A stretch of 64,000 nt of DNA from NCBI RefSeq assembly GCF_024494565.1, contig NZ_JANHDN010000001.1, positions 310,001 through 374,000 of the forward strand, read 5' to 3'. Made by a program: the position numbers and the translations under genes. The notes beneath the pieces were generated by a model. The model did not search any database. It was not told where the DNA came from and saw only the letters and a program-made list of their open reading frames with translations. Below are positions 60,156 through 64,000 of this stretch, one piece after another. Source of the DNA: Halorubrum rutilum. Lineage in GTDB: Archaea; Halobacteriota; Halobacteria; Halobacteriales; Haloferacaceae. Within the stretch, counting starts at the first letter, position 1; each line of letters opens with the position of its first letter.

Positions 60156-61336
60156 TGCCACGGACCTACAATCCGCAGCTCGGCCGTGAGCAGAGCTATC
60201 CCTACGAGAAGCGCGAGGAGGAGCGCGACTGGCACTGGGGGATGGTGATCAACACGAACCGGTGTATCAACTGCAACACGTGCTCGTTCGCCTGCAAGTC
60301 CACGTGGACCAGCGGCGAGGGCGAGGAGTACATGTGGTGGATGAACGTCGAGACCGAGCCGTACGGCGGCTACCCGATGGGGTGGGACATGCGGCTGCTC
60401 GACGACCTCGGCGCGGACCGGACGATATTCGAGGCCGCCGAGGAGGGCGAGCAGGTCCGCGGGTACGTCGCCGAGAAGGAGGACTGGGAGTACCCGGCGC
60501 TCGGCGACGACCAGTCCCACGGAGAGTACCCCGCCGGCGACGTGGTGGAGTCGGATCCCCACGAGGAGGAGTACCACGACATGTGGCAGTTCTACCTCCC
60601 GCGGCTCTGTAACCACTGCAAGAACCCGGCCTGCCTCGCGGCCTGTCCGCGGAAGGCGATCTACAAGCGCGAGGAGGACGGCATCGTCCTGCTCGATCAG
60701 GAGCGGTGCCGCGGCTACCGTCGATGCGTGAAAGCGTGCCCGTATCACAAGCCGATGTACAACCCGGAGACGGGCATCTCCGAGAAGCCCGTCGGCTGTT
60801 TCCCGCGCATCGAGGACGGCAACGTCCCGCGGTGCGTCTCCTCGTGTATCGGGAAGACCCGCCTGCACGGCAACATCAACCGCGGCCCCGACGCCGGACG
60901 CCCGAACGGCGTCTCCTCGGCCGCGGCGGGACGCTCGCCGATCAACTACCTCGTCAAGTCCGACGAGAAGGTCGCGCTTCCGCTGTACCCGCAGTTCGGC
61001 ACTCAGCCGCAGGTGTTCTACATGCCGCCGTTCCACGTCCCGCCGGAGTTCCTCACGCAGATGTTCACGCCGAACGTCGAGGAGAAGCGGAACGACTGGC
61101 CCGGCTCCACGTACGAGGAGTCGGTGAAGATCATCCAGCGGCGGGCCCGCGATCCGAGCCACCACGTGCTCGGCATCCTCCAGCTGTTCGGCGCGACCAC
61201 CCGTCTCATCGAGACGTACACCGTCAAGGAGAACCGCGTGAAGGGGTGGGACCGCAAGGGAAAGAAGGTGGTCGACATGCCCATCGAGGAGCCGATGGAA
61301 GTGCGCGAGGGCGAGCAGTGGACGAATCAGCCCTGA
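60155..61336 (+). CDS. Type II DMSO-reductase-family Fe-S subunit
   Basis: A 393-residue NarH/DdhB-like electron-transfer subunit carrying up to four Fe-S clusters. Cys groups: CINCNTCSFACK (I), CNHCKNPACLAACP (II), CRGYRRCVKACP (III, with Tyr in the position of a former Cys as in other family members), and a group IV that reads EKPVGCFPRI ... CVSSC. NarH-type proteins have EKCxxCYPR at that spot, so one expected Cys is Pro here. No signal peptide: it should be carried out with the catalytic subunit through its Tat signal. Coupled to it by a TGATG overlap. Confidence 0.92.
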   Translation: MPRTYNPQLGREQSYPYEKREEERDWHWGMVINTNRCINCNTCSFACKSTWTSGEGEEYMWWMNVETEPYGGYPMGWDMRLLDDLGADRTIFEAAEEGEQVRGYVAEKEDWEYPALGDDQSHGEYPAGDVVESDPHEEEYHDMWQFYLPRLCNHCKNPACLAACPRKAIYKREEDGIVLLDQERCRGYRRCVKACPYHKPMYNPETGISEKPVGCFPRIEDGNVPRCVSSCIGKTRLHGNINRGPDAGRPNGVSSAAAGRSPINYLVKSDEKVALPLYPQFGTQPQVFYMPPFHVPPEFLTQMFTPNVEEKRNDWPGSTYEESVKIIQRRARDPSHHVLGILQLFGATTRLIETYTVKENRVKGWDRKGKKVVDMPIEEPMEVREGEQWTNQP

Positions 61337-61346
61337 GGTGATCCAA

Positions 61347-62108
61347 GTGACTGAACACACCGACGCGACGACCGACGACGCGGACGACGGCTCGCATCCC
61401 GTCGACGCTCCCGGCCGTCACGGATCGCGGGCGGCGCTGTACGCCGCCGCCGCCGGCGCGTTCTGTTACCCGGAGCCGGAGCGGGTGGCAGCGCTGACCG
61501 CGGACGACGCGATCGAAAGCCTCCGGACGGCGGCGGCGACCGTCGACTGCGCCGCGGCCGGAGACGCGCTCGCCGACGCGCTCTCGGACCCGGCGCTCGA
61601 CGACGAGACCCTCGCGGACGGGTACGACGCCCTGTTCGGGCTCCCGGGCGACGAGGGCGAGTACCCGGTCGTGCCGTACGAGGCGAACTACACCGTCAGA
61701 GACGACATCGGCGCCAGACAGCGTCGGATCGCGACGGTATCCGGCCTCCTAGAGCAGTTCGACCTCGCTCGCGCCGATTCGTTCCACGAGCGGCGCGACC
61801 ACGTCGCCGTCGAGCTCGAGCTCCTGCAGGTGCTGGCGGCGCGGCGCGCGCTCGCCGCCGAGGAGGGCGACCGCGAGCGGGCGGAGCAGCTCGCGCTCGC
61901 GGAGGCGACCGTGTTGGACCGGCACCTCGCTGACTTCATCCCGGCGCTCGCCCACGAGCTCGGCGGAGCCGTTGAGCGGGAGGCGGGTCCGGACCCGGCG
62001 GCGGACGTGTACGTGGCCGCGGCCGACCTGGCGACCGCGCTCGTCGAGCGCGACCGGGCGGCCCATCCGGAACCGCCGGAACCCGAAACCGGAGGTGAGC
62101 CGGCGTGA
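61347..62108 (+). CDS. TorD/NarJ-like assembly chaperone
   Basis: A 253-residue cytoplasmic chaperone that holds the molybdopterin subunit until cofactor insertion and Tat export. All-helical with the family YDALFGLPGDEGEYPVVPYEANYTVRDD region (in parts) and a late LADFIPALAHELG helix; the C-terminus is acidic. The GTG at 61347 is preferred over the GTG at 61338 because gaggtgat (61335-61342) is a good Shine-Dalgarno for it. The heme subunit GTG overlaps its stop (GTGA). Confidence 0.85.
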   Translation: MTEHTDATTDDADDGSHPVDAPGRHGSRAALYAAAAGAFCYPEPERVAALTADDAIESLRTAAATVDCAAAGDALADALSDPALDDETLADGYDALFGLPGDEGEYPVVPYEANYTVRDDIGARQRRIATVSGLLEQFDLARADSFHERRDHVAVELELLQVLAARRALAAEEGDRERAEQLALAEATVLDRHLADFIPALAHELGGAVEREAGPDPAADVYVAAADLATALVERDRAAHPEPPEPETGGEPA

Positions 62109-63130
62109 GCGGCGACCGAATCCGCGCCGCGGTCGGAGTCGCGACCGACCGCTTCGACTCCTCCGCCGTGGCGCAGGCAGCGGTCGTGACCGTCGCGGTC
62201 GTCGCGCTCCTGATCGGGGTGCAAGCGGCGGTCAGCGCCGCCGCGGTCAGCGGGAGCCAGCCCGTCGAAAACGTCGGCGGCGGCGTCCCCTCGTCGCCGG
62301 GCGCCGACGCGTGGGCGGACGCGGAGCGCCGGACGGTCAACCTCGACCCCCAACGGATGGCGATTCCGCGTGGGGGCGGCTCCGTCGACGAGGTCGACGT
62401 GGAGGCGGTGACGAACGAGTCGCACGTCGCCTTCAGGCTGACCTGGGAAGACGAAACGCGAGACGCGAGCCTCGGAGCGCCGAACAGCTACAGCGACGCC
62501 GCCGCGGTGATGCTCCGCCGCGGCGAGGAGCCGCCGATCACGATGGGCGCGGCCGGCGAACCGGTCAACATCTGGTATTGGCGTGCGAGCTGGCAGTCGG
62601 CCGACGATGCCGACGGCACGGGAGACATGTACGCGTACCCGCAGGACGACGAGACGACGACGCCCGGGCTCGCGGCGGATAACCCCCTCTCGAAGGAGCG
62701 GTACACGCGCTACGCACAGAACTACTACGCCGAGGGGTTCGGCTCGCTGACCCACGCGGAGACGCAGCCGGTATCGGCACAGGGTCGCTACACCGGCGGC
62801 TTCTGGCAGGTGACGTTCGTTCGCGAGCGAACTACCGACGGCGAGTACGACGCGGACCTGACCGCCGGCGAACCGGTCCATCTCGCGTTCGCGGTCTGGA
62901 ACGGGAGCGCCGACGAGGTCAACGGTGCGAAGTCGCTGACGTATCGGTACAGCCAGCTAGAGGGGGACGCGCTGTCCGTCCCCGGCGACGGCTCCGGGTC
63001 CGACGGCGGGTCCGAAACGGACGGCGGTAGCGGTTCGGTTTCGTCGTTCGTTTCGGCGGTCGGCGGGGGCACCATCGCCGCCGCCGTCACCTTCCTCGTC
63101 GCGTACGCCATGATCAAGCGGAAGTCCTAG
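62105..63130 (+). CDS. Type II DMSO-reductase-family heme b subunit (ethylbenzene dehydrogenase gamma-like)
   Basis: A 341-residue membrane-anchored heme b protein that passes electrons between the Fe-S subunit and periplasmic-side carriers. It has an N-terminal TM (about 22-46) and a C-terminal TM (about 317-337), with the beta-sandwich heme domain between: Met147 in PITMGAAGEP and Lys276 in VNGAKSLTYRY match the Met/Lys axial ligands of EbdC. Starts with GTG at 62105. The anchoring at both ends differs from bacterial soluble gamma subunits. Confidence 0.88.
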   Translation: MSGDRIRAAVGVATDRFDSSAVAQAAVVTVAVVALLIGVQAAVSAAAVSGSQPVENVGGGVPSSPGADAWADAERRTVNLDPQRMAIPRGGGSVDEVDVEAVTNESHVAFRLTWEDETRDASLGAPNSYSDAAAVMLRRGEEPPITMGAAGEPVNIWYWRASWQSADDADGTGDMYAYPQDDETTTPGLAADNPLSKERYTRYAQNYYAEGFGSLTHAETQPVSAQGRYTGGFWQVTFVRERTTDGEYDADLTAGEPVHLAFAVWNGSADEVNGAKSLTYRYSQLEGDALSVPGDGSGSDGGSETDGGSGSVSSFVSAVGGGTIAAAVTFLVAYAMIKRKS

Positions 63131-63138
63131 CTTCACCC

Positions 63139-64000
63139 ATGTCTGACGACGAATACGCCAACTGGAGCGCACGGGGCCGAGCGCCGGCCGGAGACGAATC
63201 GACGCTTCGAGACCACCTGACCGCCGACGATCCCGGAGTCAGGCGCGACGCCGCGCTCGGTCTCGTGGACGCCTCGACCGACGGCCTCGACGAGGCCACC
63301 GTCGCCCGCCTCGCGGAGCGTGTCGAGGCGGACGCGGACCCGGACGTCAGGCAGTTCGCCGCCGAGGCGCTCGGCGCGGCCGGGGCGCCGGCAGCGACGG
63401 TCGCGCCGGCGCTGACGGACGCCGACGAGTGGGTCCGGGCCGAGGGGGTCGTGGCGCTGTCGCGCGCGGCGGCGCGGAGGGACGATGGGGGCGATGTCGA
63501 CGTCGGCGAACGCCTCCGCGCCGCCCTCGACGACGATTCGGGGGCGGTCCGGCGCAACGCCGTCATCGCGCTCGCGAAGACGGGGCGCGTCGACCCCGGG
63601 ACCCTCCGCGATCGGCTGAAGCGAGACTCACACGCCGGCGTTCGGGAGTACGCCGCCAGATACCTCGCCGACGATCCCGGTCAGACCGACGAAAGCGTGA
63701 CGCTCCTCGCGGCCGTCCTCGCACGCGACCGGGAGGCGCTGGTCCGCGCGGCGGCGGCGACGTCCCTCGGCGAGCTCGGCACCGACCGCGCCGTCGAAGC
63801 GTTGGAGTCGCAGGGCGTCACCGACCGCAGTCAGGACGTGGTCAGGGCGGCCCGTCGGGCGGTCGCGGTCGCGCGAGGGGAGGATCCGGAAGACGTCGAA
63901 CTGCCGTCAGCCGCGCCCGGTGGGGGCCCGGACCGACCGTCGGAGACGCTCGGCACGGCGTCGGGTACGACCGGTGGGCTTCGCGGCGGCGTGGACGGCG
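63139..64000 (+). CDS. HEAT-repeat protein (3' end outside window)
   Basis: The frame is open to the right edge, so the gene is incomplete here (287 residues visible). After a short acidic lead it has successive ~30-residue HEAT repeats (DPGVRRDAALGLVDAS, DPDVRQFAAEALGAAG, EWVRAEGVVALSRAA, GAVRRNAVIALAKTG, GVREYAARYLADD, ALVRAAAATSLGELG), then a disordered Pro/Gly/Ser-rich tail. It starts nine bases after the heme subunit stop, so it belongs to the operon; a role as assembly or regulatory scaffold is inference. Confidence 0.82.
   Translation, partial: MSDDEYANWSARGRAPAGDESTLRDHLTADDPGVRRDAALGLVDASTDGLDEATVARLAERVEADADPDVRQFAAEALGAAGAPAATVAPALTDADEWVRAEGVVALSRAAARRDDGGDVDVGERLRAALDDDSGAVRRNAVIALAKTGRVDPGTLRDRLKRDSHAGVREYAARYLADDPGQTDESVTLLAAVLARDREALVRAAAATSLGELGTDRAVEALESQGVTDRSQDVVRAARRAVAVARGEDPEDVELPSAAPGGGPDRPSETLGTASGTTGGLRGGVDG

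Overview
The window is chromosomal DNA of a halophilic archaeon (class Halobacteria; a Halorubrum-like genome is the best guess, unproven). The evidence is very high GC, strongly acidic proteins, leaderless genes with TATA boxes about 25-30 bases before the start codon, many Tat signals and lipoboxes, a PGF-CTERM surface protein, and typical archaeal genes: rps19e, rpl21e, rpoF, mevalonate-pathway hmgB, the archaeal GTP cyclohydrolase mptA, primase plus GINS, and the archaeal chemotaxis adaptor cheF. TAG, TGA and TAA all serve as ordinary stops.

Layout. 1-1130: a visibly AT-richer left edge with the end of a secreted beta-rich protein. 1168-9786: hmgB, rps19e, ppc (reverse), a Tat-exported Rieske protein, and a small surface/membrane protein pair. 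10328-13114: a tight tetrapyrrole operon (hemC, SUMT, hemD). 13275-21614: a STAS-like small protein, an acidic DUF4382 lipoprotein, a cytochrome P450, a deaminase of the amidohydrolase family, a SHOCT protein, XTP pyrophosphatase, a class III aminotransferase, and a PadR regulator. 22091-26947: primase small subunit and GINS, a beta-CASP nuclease, and an IMPase-family phosphatase. 27447-30875: sufS, a receiver-like protein without the phospho-Asp, sufU, and a zinc-ribbon protein. 30997-35307: a small regulated gene, glmM, a lipoprotein, and a group of KaiC-like ATPases. 35426-42349: chemotaxis genes cheW (divergent) and cheB-cheA-cheR-HEAT-cheF. 42579-46110: RuBP phosphatase-like HAD, class II aldolase, ribose-1,5-bisphosphate isomerase and PfkB kinase, matching the Rubisco-free pentose bisphosphate route for nucleoside ribose known from halophilic archaea. 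46171-56720: a lipoprotein, asparaginase, a thioredoxin-fold/YyaL protein, a TrmB regulator, mptA, rpl21e-rpoF, an eIF-2B-like paralogue, and a membrane protein. 56973-64000: a type II DMSO-reductase-family operon (molybdopterin subunit, Fe-S subunit, chaperone, heme b subunit, HEAT-repeat protein running off the right edge).

Two things stand out. First, five dispersed intergenic copies (A-E) of an element of roughly 265-330 bases share fixed sequence blocks and three helices whose arms differ between copies but stay complementary. This is what a structured RNA, or a mobile element carrying one, would leave. Each copy is followed by one or more short units that repeat only its 3' end; at copy D these form a 57-base tandem array. 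Second, the molybdopterin subunit is cut by an in-frame TAG although coding continues in the same frame for another 260 codons, and its Fe-S partner has Pro where a cluster Cys is expected. The operon is either decaying or decoded or assembled in an unusual way.
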